This document shows, piece by piece, positions 1-7,779 of a DNA stretch of 64,000 nt (within the stretch, counting starts at the first letter, position 1; each line of letters begins with the position of its first letter). Origin of the DNA: Oscillospiraceae bacterium (GTDB lineage Bacteria; Bacillota; Clostridia; Oscillospirales; Oscillospiraceae); NCBI GenBank assembly GCA_910575505.1, contig CAJTFK010000007.1, forward strand, positions 106,143 through 170,142, written 5' to 3'. The notes under the pieces are model-generated. The model searched no databases and had not been told where the DNA came from. It saw only the letters and a list, made by a program, of their open reading frames with translations. The position numbers were made by a program, and so were the translations under genes.

Positions 1-110
1 CCATGGACGAGCTGCGCTACTTCGCCATGGACATGGCGGGAGAGGGCCGGGGCGGCTTCGCCGCCGCCAGCGTGGAGCGGGCGGGAGAGGAAGCCCGGTG
101 GTTCGTGTGA
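1..110 (+). CDS. Terminase large subunit, C-terminal end (partial)
   Basis: The open frame enters from the left edge (reading from base 3) and ends at the TGA at 108-110. The visible tail reads MDELRYFAMDMAG, which resembles the aspartate-bearing C-terminal segment of the nuclease domain in large terminases (D-x-[IL]-R-Y-A type). This enzyme packages phage DNA into procapsids by ATP-driven translocation and headful or site-specific cleavage. It lies directly upstream of the portal gene, the usual order in tailed phages. Only 35 residues are visible, so the call rests on the motif plus position. The ATPase domain would lie outside the window. Confidence 0.6.
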   Translation, partial: MDELRYFAMDMAGEGRGGFAAASVERAGEEARWFV

Positions 111-138
111 GGGAGAACAGAAAGGAGATGAGAAAACG

Positions 139-1284
139 GTGCGCTGGCTGAAAAAACGGCAGGATCCAAGGGCCGCCGCCGCTCAGCTGCGGGAGAGCAG
201 CCGCCACCCCTTTGGGCTGCTGCGGGACTGCGGGCCCCTGAGCCGGGGGGAAATCCGCCTCTACCGGGCGGTGCGGGAGGCGGTGCCGGCGGTGGACGCC
301 GCCATCTACAAGCTTATCCGCATGACCGGCGGCGTGACGGCGGCCTGCGGCGACCGGCAGGCGGAAGCGGAGCTGAACGAGTTTCTGCGGACTGTGCCGG
401 CGGGACGGGGACAGGCGGGAATCAACGCCTTTTTGGACTGCTACCTGGATGCTCTGCTGACCTGCGGGCGGGCCATCGGGGAAATCGTGCCGGCGGCGGG
501 AAACCGGGACATCGCCGCCCTGGTCTGCGGGCGGGTGGAGGACATCGAGATTCGGGAGGGGGACAGCCCCCTGGACTTCACCATCTACGGCCCCGGCGAG
601 ACGGGACAGATGGAGGCGCTGCCCTATCAGGAGCTGCTGCTGTTCACGCCGCTGAACCCGGAGACGGGGAACCCCTGCGGCGTGTCGCTGCTGCGGTCCC
701 TGCCCTTCATGGCGGATATCCTGATGAAAATCTACCACACCATCGGCGTCAACTGGGAGCGCTGCGGAAACATGCGCTTTGCCGTGACGTGCAGAAACAG
801 CGAGGGCGACGCCGCCCAGCGGGGGCGGATGCTGGCCGGGGAGTGGTCCCGGGCCATGGAGGACACCAGAAACGGCAGCGTCCGGGATTTCGTGGCCGTG
901 GGAGACGTGGACATCAAGGTCATCGGCGCAGACGCGCCCCTGCTGGACAGTCAGGTACCGGTGCGGCAGATTCTGGAGCAGATCGTGTCCAAAACCGGCA
1001 TCCCGCCCTTTATGCTGGGGCTGAGCTGGAATTCCACCGAGCGCATGAGCGCCCAGCAGGCGGATCTGCTGACCACGGAAATCACCGCCATCCGCAGGAC
1101 CCTGACGCCGGCGGTGGAACGGGTCTGCCGGCTGTGGCTGCGGATGCACGGCTATGCCTGCGGATTTGAGGCGGTATGGGACGACATCAATCTGCAGGAC
1201 CAGGTGGAGGAGGCCCGGGCGGCGCTCTACCGGGAGCAGGCCAGAAAGCTGAAGCTGGAGAACGACCGGGCGGAGGAGTCTTGA
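139..1284 (+). CDS. Phage portal protein
   Basis: 381 residues. The portal is the dodecameric ring at the capsid vertex through which DNA enters and to which the tail joins. Family-like features are the N-terminal clip/stem region, the central GNPCGVSLLRS segment near residues 178-188, and the C-terminal IPPFMLGLSWNSTERMSAQQ segment with a long helical tail, as in Mu/PBSX-like portals. The GTG start at 139 is preceded by AAAGGAG at 121-127. An overlapping ATG at 129 stops after seven codons. It follows the terminase by 28 bp and precedes the protease, the canonical head-gene order. The length is somewhat short for portals. Confidence 0.85.
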   Translation: MRWLKKRQDPRAAAAQLRESSRHPFGLLRDCGPLSRGEIRLYRAVREAVPAVDAAIYKLIRMTGGVTAACGDRQAEAELNEFLRTVPAGRGQAGINAFLDCYLDALLTCGRAIGEIVPAAGNRDIAALVCGRVEDIEIREGDSPLDFTIYGPGETGQMEALPYQELLLFTPLNPETGNPCGVSLLRSLPFMADILMKIYHTIGVNWERCGNMRFAVTCRNSEGDAAQRGRMLAGEWSRAMEDTRNGSVRDFVAVGDVDIKVIGADAPLLDSQVPVRQILEQIVSKTGIPPFMLGLSWNSTERMSAQQADLLTTEITAIRRTLTPAVERVCRLWLRMHGYACGFEAVWDDINLQDQVEEARAALYREQARKLKLENDRAEES

Positions 1285-1354
1285 GACTCCGGACGGAAGA
1301 GGCCGGACAGCTGAAAGGGGAAACCGGGAAAAATGTGAGAAAGAGGAGACGGAT

Positions 1355-2203
1355 ATGGCGGACGTGACAAGAGAGGACATGGAGCAGATCAACCGCCTGG
1401 CCAGGGCGGAGCTGAAGCCGGAACAGGTTTACACCTTCACCCTGCGCCTGTGTGACAACGAGGTGGACCGGGATTATGAGCGCTTCGACGGGGAGGCCCT
1501 GGAAGGACTGGGGCGGCTGCTGCTGGGAAAGAGCGGCATCTTTGACCACCAGTGGACCGCCCGGGGCCAGGCGGCCCGTATCTACCGGACCGAGGTGGTG
1601 GAGGAACCGGCCAGGACCACGGCGGCGGGCGACGGCTGCCGCTGGCTGAAGGGCTGGGCCTATCTGCTGCGGACGGAGAAAAACGCGGACCTCATCGCTG
1701 AAATCGAGGGGGGCATCAAAAAGGAGGTCAGCGTTGGATGCAGCATGGGCAGAAGCGTCTGTTCCGTCTGCGGCGCTGAAGACGGAAGCTGCCGGCACGT
1801 GCGGGGGCAGGTCTACGGCGGGAAGCTGTGCTACTTCGAGCTGAGAGAGCCCAGGGACGCCTATGAGTGGTCTTTCGTGGCGGTGCCTGCTCAGAGAGGC
1901 GCGGGGGTGCTGAAGCGCTTCCGTCAGGCGGGGGAGGGGGACCTCCTTCTGCAAAAGCAGGCGGAGCTGGGACGGAAATACCTCCGGGAGCTGCGGCGGG
2001 AGGTGGCGCGCCTGGCCATGCTGGCGGACGACGGGCCGGAGGGCCGGGTCTTCGCCGGGGCGGCGGAGCGAATGGAGGAACCGGAGCTGCTGGAGCTGAA
2101 AAAGGCCTTTGAGATACGGGCGGCCCGGCGCTTCCCCGTACCCCCTCAGCTGCGGCGGCGGGAGCCGGCGGAGCGGGAGAGGGACGAGGCGTTTCTGGTT
2201 TAA
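1355..2203 (+). CDS. Prohead protease-like protein
   Basis: 282 residues. The N-terminal half resembles phage prohead serine proteases. FDHQ near residue 66 would supply the histidine and KEVSVGCSM near residue 128 the serine. DAYEWSFVAVPAQ near residue 170 matches the conserved VSFVAVPAN-type strand. Such enzymes mature the capsid by cleaving scaffold. An unusual Cys/His cluster (CSVCGAEDGSCRH) follows the putative serine and could bind metal. The C-terminal third is Arg/Glu-rich and probably helical, which could be a scaffold domain fused to the protease. It lies between portal and capsid genes. Catalysis is inferred from spacing and not certain. Confidence 0.7.
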   Translation: MADVTREDMEQINRLARAELKPEQVYTFTLRLCDNEVDRDYERFDGEALEGLGRLLLGKSGIFDHQWTARGQAARIYRTEVVEEPARTTAAGDGCRWLKGWAYLLRTEKNADLIAEIEGGIKKEVSVGCSMGRSVCSVCGAEDGSCRHVRGQVYGGKLCYFELREPRDAYEWSFVAVPAQRGAGVLKRFRQAGEGDLLLQKQAELGRKYLRELRREVARLAMLADDGPEGRVFAGAAERMEEPELLELKKAFEIRAARRFPVPPQLRRREPAERERDEAFLV

Positions 2204-2309
2204 TCGGAGGGGAAGCGGCGGCGGGAAGGGGGATTTTGCGTCGGGGCGGGAAATGGCCTGGTCAGGGGACCAGGACCCACAGGGTGTTCTGGCGGTATCG
2301 TCAGCACAG

Positions 2310-2337
2310 TTGAAAATCGGTAGATACCGATTTTCAA
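2310..2337. repeat. Short palindromic repeat A, copy 1
   Basis: A perfect 13-bp inverted repeat with a 2-base loop, TTGAAAATCGGTA (2310-2322) and TACCGATTTTCAA (2325-2337), followed by AACAGCGGCGG. A second copy at 33513-33538 has a compensating base-pair change. It sits in the 274-bp gap between the protease and decoration genes, ahead of repeat B. Confidence 0.8.
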
Positions 2338-2398
2338 ACAGCGGCGGGGCCGCCGGCGGGTAAGGCAAAAACCCCTTGTGCCGGCTATGAAGTCCACT

Positions 2399-2447
2399 GC
2401 ACTTGTTGAAAAGAAGCTGATGCTTCTTTTCAACTGCGGTGACTATA
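2399..2447 (+). repeat. Short palindromic repeat B, copy 1
   Basis: A 49-bp unit containing the 13-bp stem GTTGAAAAGAAGC (2405-2417), a 4-base loop TGAT and the complementary arm (2422-2434), ending TGCGGTGACTATA. An inverted copy at 12862-12910 differs at one of 49 positions. It lies just upstream of the decoration-protein ribosome site. Confidence 0.85.
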
Positions 2448-2477
2448 GATCAGAGAAGACGGAAAAGGAGGACGAGC

Positions 2478-2822
2478 ATGAGCGGAAATCATTCATTTGA
2501 GGGAATCGGGCAGTGGTCGGCCACCTTCGCCTGCGACGGCGTGCAGGCGGGGCAGGTGGTGAAAATCAGCGGCGGCGGCACCGTGGCGCCCTGCGCCGCC
2601 GGGGAGGACTTCTGCGGCGTGGCCCTGACGGCGGGCCGGGACGGCAGGGCCTGCGCCGTGGCCCTGGGGGGCATGGTGACGGCGGCCTTTACGGGAACCG
2701 CGCCGGCCCTGGGCTGGACCGGTCTGGCCGCCGACGGCAGGGGCGGCGTCCAGGCCGCGGACAGCGGACGGAAGTATCTGGTGGCGGACACGGACGGCGA
2801 AACCGTGACCTTTGTACTGTGA
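2478..2822 (+). CDS. Capsid decoration/cement protein (DUF2190-like)
   Basis: 114 residues, beta-rich, small and Gly/Ala-rich, located directly before the major capsid gene. The pattern of GQVVKISGGGTVAPC, then DFCGVALTAGRDG, then a hydrophobic ALGGMVTAAFTG strand is like small trimeric capsid cement proteins of the DUF2190/gpD type, which stabilise mature capsids. The start chosen is the ATG at 2478, preceded by AAAAGGAGGACGAGC. An upstream in-frame ATG at 2439 has no such site. Position is strong evidence. Family identity is moderate. Confidence 0.65.
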   Translation: MSGNHSFEGIGQWSATFACDGVQAGQVVKISGGGTVAPCAAGEDFCGVALTAGRDGRACAVALGGMVTAAFTGTAPALGWTGLAADGRGGVQAADSGRKYLVADTDGETVTFVL

Positions 2823-2836
2823 GGAGGGACGCATAT

Positions 2837-3850
2837 ATGAGCTATCATTATGAGAACGTGAGACTGGAAAAGGGCATGTATGGCCGCAGCGGATGCAGCT
2901 TTGCCCGGACGCTGGAGGAGCTGGACCCCAGCGAGGCCTATCAGGGCACCCCGCTGGAGGGAATGGACGCCTTTCAGCGGCAGCTGAAGCGCTTTGACAT
3001 CCATGTGAAGGGGCCGGGGAGCGACCAGGTGGAAAAGTTTTTCCACACCACCGAGTCCGCCGTGCTGTTCCCCGAGTTCGTGTCCCGCGTGGTGCGCCAG
3101 GGACTGGAGGAGGAGGGCATCCTGCCCCACATCACCGCCGTGACCACCCGGTTTGACGGGATGGATTACCGGTCCATCGCCTCCGTCCCCACCGAGGAGG
3201 AAAAACAGCTCCGCCGGGTGGAGGAGGGGGCCCAGATTCCCAGGACCACTCTGCGGACCCAGGAGAACCTGGTGCGGCTCCACAAGCGGGGGCGGATGCT
3301 GGTGGCCTCCTATGAGGCCATCCGCTTCCAGCGGCTGGACCTCTTCTCCGTGATGCTGCGGCAGATCGGCGCTTACATCGGGCGGATGCATCTCCAGGAC
3401 GCCATTGAGGTGCTGCGGAACGGCGACGGCAACCAGAACCCGGCGGAGGTGATTCGCCCGGCGGGCAAGGCGCTGAGCTATGAGGCGCTTCTGGATTTCT
3501 GGAGCCGCTTCGACCCCTATTCCATGAACACGCTGCTGGTGAGCGGGGACATGATGCTGGCCATGCTGAAGCTGCCGGAGTTCCAGAACCCCCTGACGGG
3601 GCTGAACTTCCAGGGCACCGGCGCGCTGACCACCCCCCTGGGGGCCCGGCTGCTGCGCTCCTCCGCCATGCCGGCGGGCACCCTCATCGGTCTGGACAAG
3701 CACTATGCTCTGGAGCAGGTTTCGGGCAGCGAGATTCTGGTGGAATACGACAAGCTCATTGACCGGCAGCTGGAGCGGGCGGCCATTACCTCCATCTCCG
3801 GCTTCGCCAAGCTGTTTCCCGGGGCCTCCAAGGTGCTGGTGCTGTCCTGA
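2837..3850 (+). CDS. Major capsid protein (HK97 fold, inferred)
   Basis: 337 residues. It forms the icosahedral shell. Position after protease and cement protein, the length, and an acidic/helical N-terminus followed by a mixed domain with GYHYAL-like and SEILVEYDKLIDRQ segments fit HK97-fold capsid proteins of PBSX-like phages. The start at 2837 has GAGGAGGGAC immediately upstream. The stop overlaps the next start by one base (TGATG). No scaffold gene is separate, consistent with a scaffold domain on the protease. HK97 fold is inferred, not directly visible. Confidence 0.75.
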   Translation: MSYHYENVRLEKGMYGRSGCSFARTLEELDPSEAYQGTPLEGMDAFQRQLKRFDIHVKGPGSDQVEKFFHTTESAVLFPEFVSRVVRQGLEEEGILPHITAVTTRFDGMDYRSIASVPTEEEKQLRRVEEGAQIPRTTLRTQENLVRLHKRGRMLVASYEAIRFQRLDLFSVMLRQIGAYIGRMHLQDAIEVLRNGDGNQNPAEVIRPAGKALSYEALLDFWSRFDPYSMNTLLVSGDMMLAMLKLPEFQNPLTGLNFQGTGALTTPLGARLLRSSAMPAGTLIGLDKHYALEQVSGSEILVEYDKLIDRQLERAAITSISGFAKLFPGASKVLVLS

Positions 3851-4209
3851 TGGAGGAGCGTATTCTGGAAATGGCCCGGACACTGTCCGGGGCCGGGGAG
3901 GCGGATCTGCCGGCGCTGGCGCTGCTCTGCGCCGCGGCCCAGGCCTGCTGGGAGAGCCGCCTGCCCCGGGAGACAACGGCGGAGGACTGCGGCCCTGCCT
4001 TTCTCTGCGCCGCCGCCTGCACCGCCGCCGCCGACTTTATGGCGGGACAGGGGACCGCAGCATCCTTCACCGCCGGGGACATCTCCGTCAAGGGCCCGGG
4101 GGGAGGGGAGCGGCAGGCCGCCGCCCGGAGTCTGGAGCGGACGGCGGAACGGCTGATGTCCCCCTGCGTTTTGCCGGGAGACCTGTTTTTGAAGGGGGTC
4201 CGGGGATGA
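3850..4209 (+). CDS. Head-tail connector protein
   Basis: 119 residues, mostly helical, Ala/Cys-rich, starting one base inside the capsid stop. Proteins at this position (XkdG/XkdH-neighbour, gp6-like) form the adaptor ring below the portal. The helix-rich N-terminal half with AALLCAAAQACWESRL is typical of such connectors. No catalytic motif is seen. The function rests on synteny and size. Confidence 0.55.
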   Translation: MEERILEMARTLSGAGEADLPALALLCAAAQACWESRLPRETTAEDCGPAFLCAAACTAAADFMAGQGTAASFTAGDISVKGPGGGERQAAARSLERTAERLMSPCVLPGDLFLKGVRG

Positions 4210-4532
4210 CGGGACAGGTGGAGGCCATTCTGGAGCGATGGGGCCAGACGGCGGAGCTGTGCCGGGAGGGGCGGCGGCAGACCGTCCGGGCCTTTATCCA
4301 GCCGGTGCGGGAGCGGGACGAGGTCTGCCCGGAGGCAGAAACCCCTCTGGGACGGCTGGACGGGCGGCTGTGGCTCTATCTGGGCCGGGCGGCGGCGGAG
4401 ACCGGGGACACGGTGGTCTGGAACGGGACGGCGTTCCGGGTCCGGAGCGGACGGCCCCTGTACATCGGCGGGGCGCTGAGCCACTGGCGGGCCGTGCTGG
4501 AGCGGGAGAGGGAAACGGTATGCGGGAACTGA
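4206..4532 (+). CDS. Head-closure/stopper protein (XkdH-like position)
   Basis: 108 residues. The beta-rich C-terminal half (LYLGRAAAETGDTVVWNGTA, then FRVRSGRPLYIGG) resembles small head-closure proteins that plug the connector after packaging. ATG at 4206 overlaps the previous stop by 4 bp (ATGA), and its own stop overlaps the next gene by 13 bp, indicating translational coupling. Assignment rests on position and size. Confidence 0.5.
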   Translation: MTGQVEAILERWGQTAELCREGRRQTVRAFIQPVRERDEVCPEAETPLGRLDGRLWLYLGRAAAETGDTVVWNGTAFRVRSGRPLYIGGALSHWRAVLERERETVCGN

Positions 4533-5011
4533 CACAAATCCGGGACGCGGTGATAGAAGCGCTGCGGCAGGCGGGACTGACGGCGGAGGCCGCTTTTCCC
4601 GACCGGGCGGCGGGGAAGTATCCGGGGGCTGTGGCCACGGTGGCCGTAGGCGCCGCCGAGGGAAAGGCCCTGGGCTTCTGCGGCTATCTGGGAGAGCTGC
4701 GGGACGGCAGCGGCAGGACCCATGAGCTCTACGGAAAGCGCCTGACAGGCGCTGTCACCGTGGAGCTCCGGGCGGAGCGGGCGGCGGACTGCGAGGCGGG
4801 AACGGAAGCCGCCTCCGCCGCTCTGCTGGAGGGTCTGCCTGAGGGCATCCGGCCCGGCGAGCTCCGCTGGGAGGGCCTGGCCTGGGAGAGGACGACGGGA
4901 ATGTTCCTCCGGCGGGGACAGCTTGGCTGTGAGGCGCTGTTCCTGGCCCAGGCGGAGGAGGACGGAGGGGTATTTTTGGACTTTCAGCTGAAAGGGGTTT
5001 TGAGAGCTTGA
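4520..5011 (+). CDS. Tail completion/terminator-type protein
   Basis: 163 residues, between the stopper and the tail sheath. PBSX-like clusters carry a small tail-terminator or minor tail protein here (XkdJ neighbourhood) that joins head and tail. The pattern LTQIRDAVIEALRQAG at the N-terminus and a C-terminal FLDFQLKGVL strand fit this class. ATG at 4520 was chosen because upstream in-frame sequence lies inside the preceding gene. It overlaps the sheath gene start by 4 bp. Confidence 0.5.
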   Translation: MRELTQIRDAVIEALRQAGLTAEAAFPDRAAGKYPGAVATVAVGAAEGKALGFCGYLGELRDGSGRTHELYGKRLTGAVTVELRAERAADCEAGTEAASAALLEGLPEGIRPGELRWEGLAWERTTGMFLRRGQLGCEALFLAQAEEDGGVFLDFQLKGVLRA

Positions 5012-6063
5012 AGGAAATGGTGCATGAGAGGCCGGGGGTTTATTCCGTGTATGACACCTCGGCGGCGGTCTCCGGGGGCCGGGCGGCCAGAATCGTCGGC
5101 GTGGCGGCCCGGGCCGCCCGGGGAGACGTGGGCGTGCCGGTGACGGTGACGGGCTATGCCGCAGGCGTGTCCGTCTTCGGCGAGGACCAGAGCATGAGCG
5201 CCCTGCTGCGGCTGCTGTTCACTGCCGGGGCCGGAGCGGTGACGGCGGTCCGGGTAGCGGACGGAGGGAGTCTTGAGGACTATCAGGAGGCCTTTGACGC
5301 CCTGGAGAAGAAGGACGTTCAGATTGTCGTCTGCGACAGCGCCCAGACAGAGGTGCAGCAGGCGCTGCGGACGGCGGTGGAGAGCGCCTCCGCCGTCCGG
5401 CGGGAGCGCATCGCCGTGGTGGGCGGCGACGGCGACAGCGTGGAGGAGCTGATCCGGCGGGCAAAGGAGCTGAACAGCGAGCGGGTGGTTCTGGTGGGGC
5501 CCGACGCCCTGGACAGCGGGGGAAACCGGCTCCCCGGCGTGTTCGCCGCGGCGGCGGCAGCGGCGGTGATCGCCGCGTCGGGGGACCCGGCGGTCCCCCT
5601 GAACGGCGCGGAAATCCGGGGGCTCTGCGGCCTCAGCGAGGACTATGACGACAACCAGATTGACCTGCTGGTCCGGGGCGGCGTAACCCCGCTGGAGTGC
5701 GTGGGGGGCACGGTGTCCCCGGTGCGGGGCATTACCACCCGGACCGTCAGCGGCGGCGGGCCCGACGCCTCCTGGAGGGAGCTGACCACCATTCTGGTGG
5801 CGGACGACGTGATTCCGGCAGTGCGGGCGGCTCTGCGAAGCAAGTTCGTCCGGGGCAAGAACAACGCCAGGGGCCGGGCGGCCATCCGCTCCCAGGTCAT
5901 CGTGGAGCTGGAACGGAAGCTGGCGGCGGAAATCATTGACGGCTATGACGAGGTGACGGTGCGTCCCTCGGAGGAGGACCCCACGGTGTGCCTGGTGGAG
6001 TTCGGTTTTTCCGTGGCCCACGGGCTGAATCAAATCCACCTGACGGTACACATCACGATTTAA
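5008..6063 (+). CDS. Contractile tail sheath protein
   Basis: 351 residues, XkdK-like. The sheath surrounds the tail tube and contracts on infection. Typical features are the N-terminal ERPGVYSVYDTS (RPG-x-Y motif), the central domain with FGEDQSMSALLRLLFTAGA, and the C-terminal conserved domain ending VEFGFSVAHGLNQIHLTVHI. TTG at 5008 was chosen, with AAAGGGG about 11 bp upstream. The ATG at 5017 is a possible alternative. The presence of a sheath classes the cluster as a myovirus-type contractile tail. Confidence 0.85.
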   Translation: MKEMVHERPGVYSVYDTSAAVSGGRAARIVGVAARAARGDVGVPVTVTGYAAGVSVFGEDQSMSALLRLLFTAGAGAVTAVRVADGGSLEDYQEAFDALEKKDVQIVVCDSAQTEVQQALRTAVESASAVRRERIAVVGGDGDSVEELIRRAKELNSERVVLVGPDALDSGGNRLPGVFAAAAAAAVIAASGDPAVPLNGAEIRGLCGLSEDYDDNQIDLLVRGGVTPLECVGGTVSPVRGITTRTVSGGGPDASWRELTTILVADDVIPAVRAALRSKFVRGKNNARGRAAIRSQVIVELERKLAAEIIDGYDEVTVRPSEEDPTVCLVEFGFSVAHGLNQIHLTVHITI

Positions 6064-6075
6064 GGAGGACGGACT

Positions 6076-6459
6076 ATGACGGGATTTCCCACCAGCGCGG
6101 ACATCTATCTGGAGATGGACGGGAAAAAGGTGGCGGTGGTGCAGAGCTACACCGCCCGGGCCACAAAATCCTCCCAGAGCGTGGAGGCCTTCGGCGAGAG
6201 CGAGCCGGTGGCCACCATCGAGGGGCAGAAGCAGTACACCCTGGAGCTGACCCGGCTCTACGCCACAGACAGCGCCGTTTCCGACGGCATCAACTTCCAT
6301 GACCTGGCGGATTTCTCCCTGGTCATCTGCAAGCCGGACCGGCGCGTCATCTACAGCGGCTGCCAGTGGAGCGCCGTGCGGGAGGAAGGCCAGCTCAACG
6401 CCATGGTGGCGGAGAAGGTCACCGTGGTGGCGGCGAAGCGGATCGAGACCTCGGCATGA
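6076..6459 (+). CDS. Tail tube protein (XkdM-like)
   Basis: 127 residues. It forms the inner tube within the sheath. It starts with TGFPTSADIYLEMDGKKVAV and contains SQSVEAFGESEPVATIEGQ, a pattern shared with XkdM/phage core tail proteins. A strong site TAAGGAGGACGGACT precedes ATG 6076. The gene directly follows the sheath. Its stop overlaps the next ATG (ATGA). Confidence 0.85.
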   Translation: MTGFPTSADIYLEMDGKKVAVVQSYTARATKSSQSVEAFGESEPVATIEGQKQYTLELTRLYATDSAVSDGINFHDLADFSLVICKPDRRVIYSGCQWSAVREEGQLNAMVAEKVTVVAAKRIETSA

Positions 6460-6773
6460 GAGAGATCGACGAGCTGAGAGGGCTGACGGCAGGCCGGCTG
6501 CTGGAGCTGTGGAGAGAGGCCAGGGGCATTGGGGACCCCCTGGAACGGGTGCTGCTGTGCAACGTGCGCATCCTCATGGAGGCCTGCCGCTTCCAGGGGA
6601 AGCGGGTCTACGGCAGCGAGGCCGAGGCCCTGGCGGACCTGACGGGCCGGGAGATGGAACGGCTGCTGCGGCGTCTGTCGGAGGGGGGCGGGGCCCCCGG
6701 GCCGGAGATGGAGGCAGAGGCCAAAAACCCCGGATTTGACCCGGCGCGCTTCCGGGTGCTGGAAGGAGCGTGA
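6456..6773 (+). CDS. Tail assembly chaperone-type protein (XkdN-like)
   Basis: 105 residues, helical, charged, directly after the tube gene where tail assembly chaperones occur. These bind the tape measure during tube polymerisation. The next gene overlaps or abuts it (GTG 6770/ATG 6779), which could reflect the programmed frameshift arrangement common in this position, though no clear slippery heptamer was seen. No tape-measure gene follows, so its partner is missing or unusual. Confidence 0.55.
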   Translation: MREIDELRGLTAGRLLELWREARGIGDPLERVLLCNVRILMEACRFQGKRVYGSEAEALADLTGREMERLLRRLSEGGGAPGPEMEAEAKNPGFDPARFRVLEGA

Positions 6774-6778
6774 GGACC

Positions 6779-7462
6779 ATGGACTACGCGGGCTGGGAGC
6801 TGGAGCGGCAGCGGGCCGCCCTGGCGGCGCTGCTGCTGGGGGAGACAGCGGAGGAGGGGAGGGAGGCGGAAGCCTCCCTCCGGTCCCCCGGCGGCGGCAG
6901 GCGGGGACTAGGGGCGGTCCGGGAGCGCGGAGGCCGGCAGGCCGGGATGCTCCGGGTTCCGGCGGCTGAGGAGGAGACCGCAGTCCGGAGGGCGGTGGAA
7001 GGATCGTTTTTTCTCCGGACGGAGTCCGGGACGGGGGGCGGAGGGACAGGCGTTCCCCTAACGGAGGAGGCGGAGAACGGTACGGAGGAGAACGGGACGG
7101 CAGGGCGCGGGGCAGCAAGGAAGGAGACGGCGAGGAACGGGGCGGCGGAGAACGGGACGGCGGAGAACGGGACGGCGAGGAACGGGGAGGCAGGGAGCGG
7201 GACGGAGACGGGACAGGCCGTCCTGCTCCGGCCGGAGGAGTCCGGCCCGGCGGAGGCGGGGGACGTCCGGTTTTTTTCCGCCGGGCTCCGGTCCTCCGCC
7301 GGGCCCTGGACGGATGGGGAACTCCGGTTTTCTCCCGTGCTCCGGGCGGAGGAGGGATGTCTCTCTGGAGGCGGGGAGGCGGAGCGGGAGGCGGCAAAGG
7401 CCCTCTCTCTGGCCGTCCAGCGGGACGCCCGGCGCTATGACGGCGGCTTTGCCATTTATTGA
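6779..7462 (+). CDS. Low-complexity phage-cluster protein, unknown function
   Basis: About 227 residues. The N-terminus is helical (DYAGWELERQRAALAALLLG) and the C-terminus is ordered (LSLAVQRDARRYDGGFAIY). The middle (roughly residues 85-150) is built from Glu/Asn/Gly/Thr/Ala repeats encoded by 15-bp tandem units around 7075-7210. It sits where a tape-measure gene is expected but has no long coiled coil or transmembrane segment. ATG 6779 lies 10 bp after AAGGAG. GTG 6770 would overlap the previous stop. The ordered C-terminus suggests a retained role rather than random sequence. I do not recognise the family. Confidence 0.5.
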   Translation: MDYAGWELERQRAALAALLLGETAEEGREAEASLRSPGGGRRGLGAVRERGGRQAGMLRVPAAEEETAVRRAVEGSFFLRTESGTGGGGTGVPLTEEAENGTEENGTAGRGAARKETARNGAAENGTAENGTARNGEAGSGTETGQAVLLRPEESGPAEAGDVRFFSAGLRSSAGPWTDGELRFSPVLRAEEGCLSGGGEAEREAAKALSLAVQRDARRYDGGFAIY

Positions 7463-7506
7463 TATGAGTTCCGAGGTTTTCGTTCGGAAGTTATATCATT
7501 GGATTC

Positions 7507-7662
7507 AGAACCTGTGTTCATGTCTGCGGGATGCCGGATGGGCGGGAATTTTTCCTGTCAGACAAGAAGATTTTCCGCGGCCCGCAGCCATCCTGACGGA
7601 CGGCAGGGGAGACCGGCGCGGTATGGCGGGAAAAAGGCCGTTCAGCGGTTGTGAATACAGGC
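7507..7662 (-). repeat. Dispersed ~160-bp palindromic element C, copy 1
   Basis: It begins AGAACCTGTGTTCAT and ends GTGAATACAGG. It matches, in inverse orientation, the elements at 12390-12550 and 18582-18743, including the shared GACGGGAAAA/CCCGCC-type interior. It fills most of the 317-bp gap between the low-complexity protein and the LysM gene. No coding capacity is seen. It is probably a MITE-like or structured intergenic element. Confidence 0.75.
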
Positions 7663-7665
7663 GCC

Positions 7666-7703
7666 GTTTTGCCCGCCGCCATAAACGGCGGCAGCCGCAA
7701 AAC
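7666..7703. repeat. Hairpin repeat D, copy 1
   Basis: Nested inverted repeat: GTTTTGC (7666-7672) with GCAAAAC (7697-7703) outside, and GCCGCC/GGCGGC inside. The same core (GGCGGCAGCCGCAAAA) occurs at 18383-18410 and, inverted, at 12814-12846. It directly follows element C here. Confidence 0.65.
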
Positions 7704-7779
7704 ATGGCATCAACTACTTCCGGCTGTTCGGCCCGGAAGCAATATCCGAAGATGATCTGACAGAAAAGGGGGGAGGGGC

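Noticed and set aside
1187..2368. 393-codon open frame on the minus strand
   Set aside because: It is antisense to the portal/protease genes, Pro/Leu/Arg-rich as expected from GC-rich shadow frames, and has no ribosome site or family-like segment.
2489..3976. 495-codon minus-strand frame across the capsid gene
   Set aside because: Shadow of the capsid and decoration genes in GC-rich DNA; composition is unlike a protein.
7075..7210. Tandem repeats as a possible non-coding array
   Set aside because: Unit length keeps the reading frame and the frame continues to a sensible C-terminus, so they are treated as part of a coding region.
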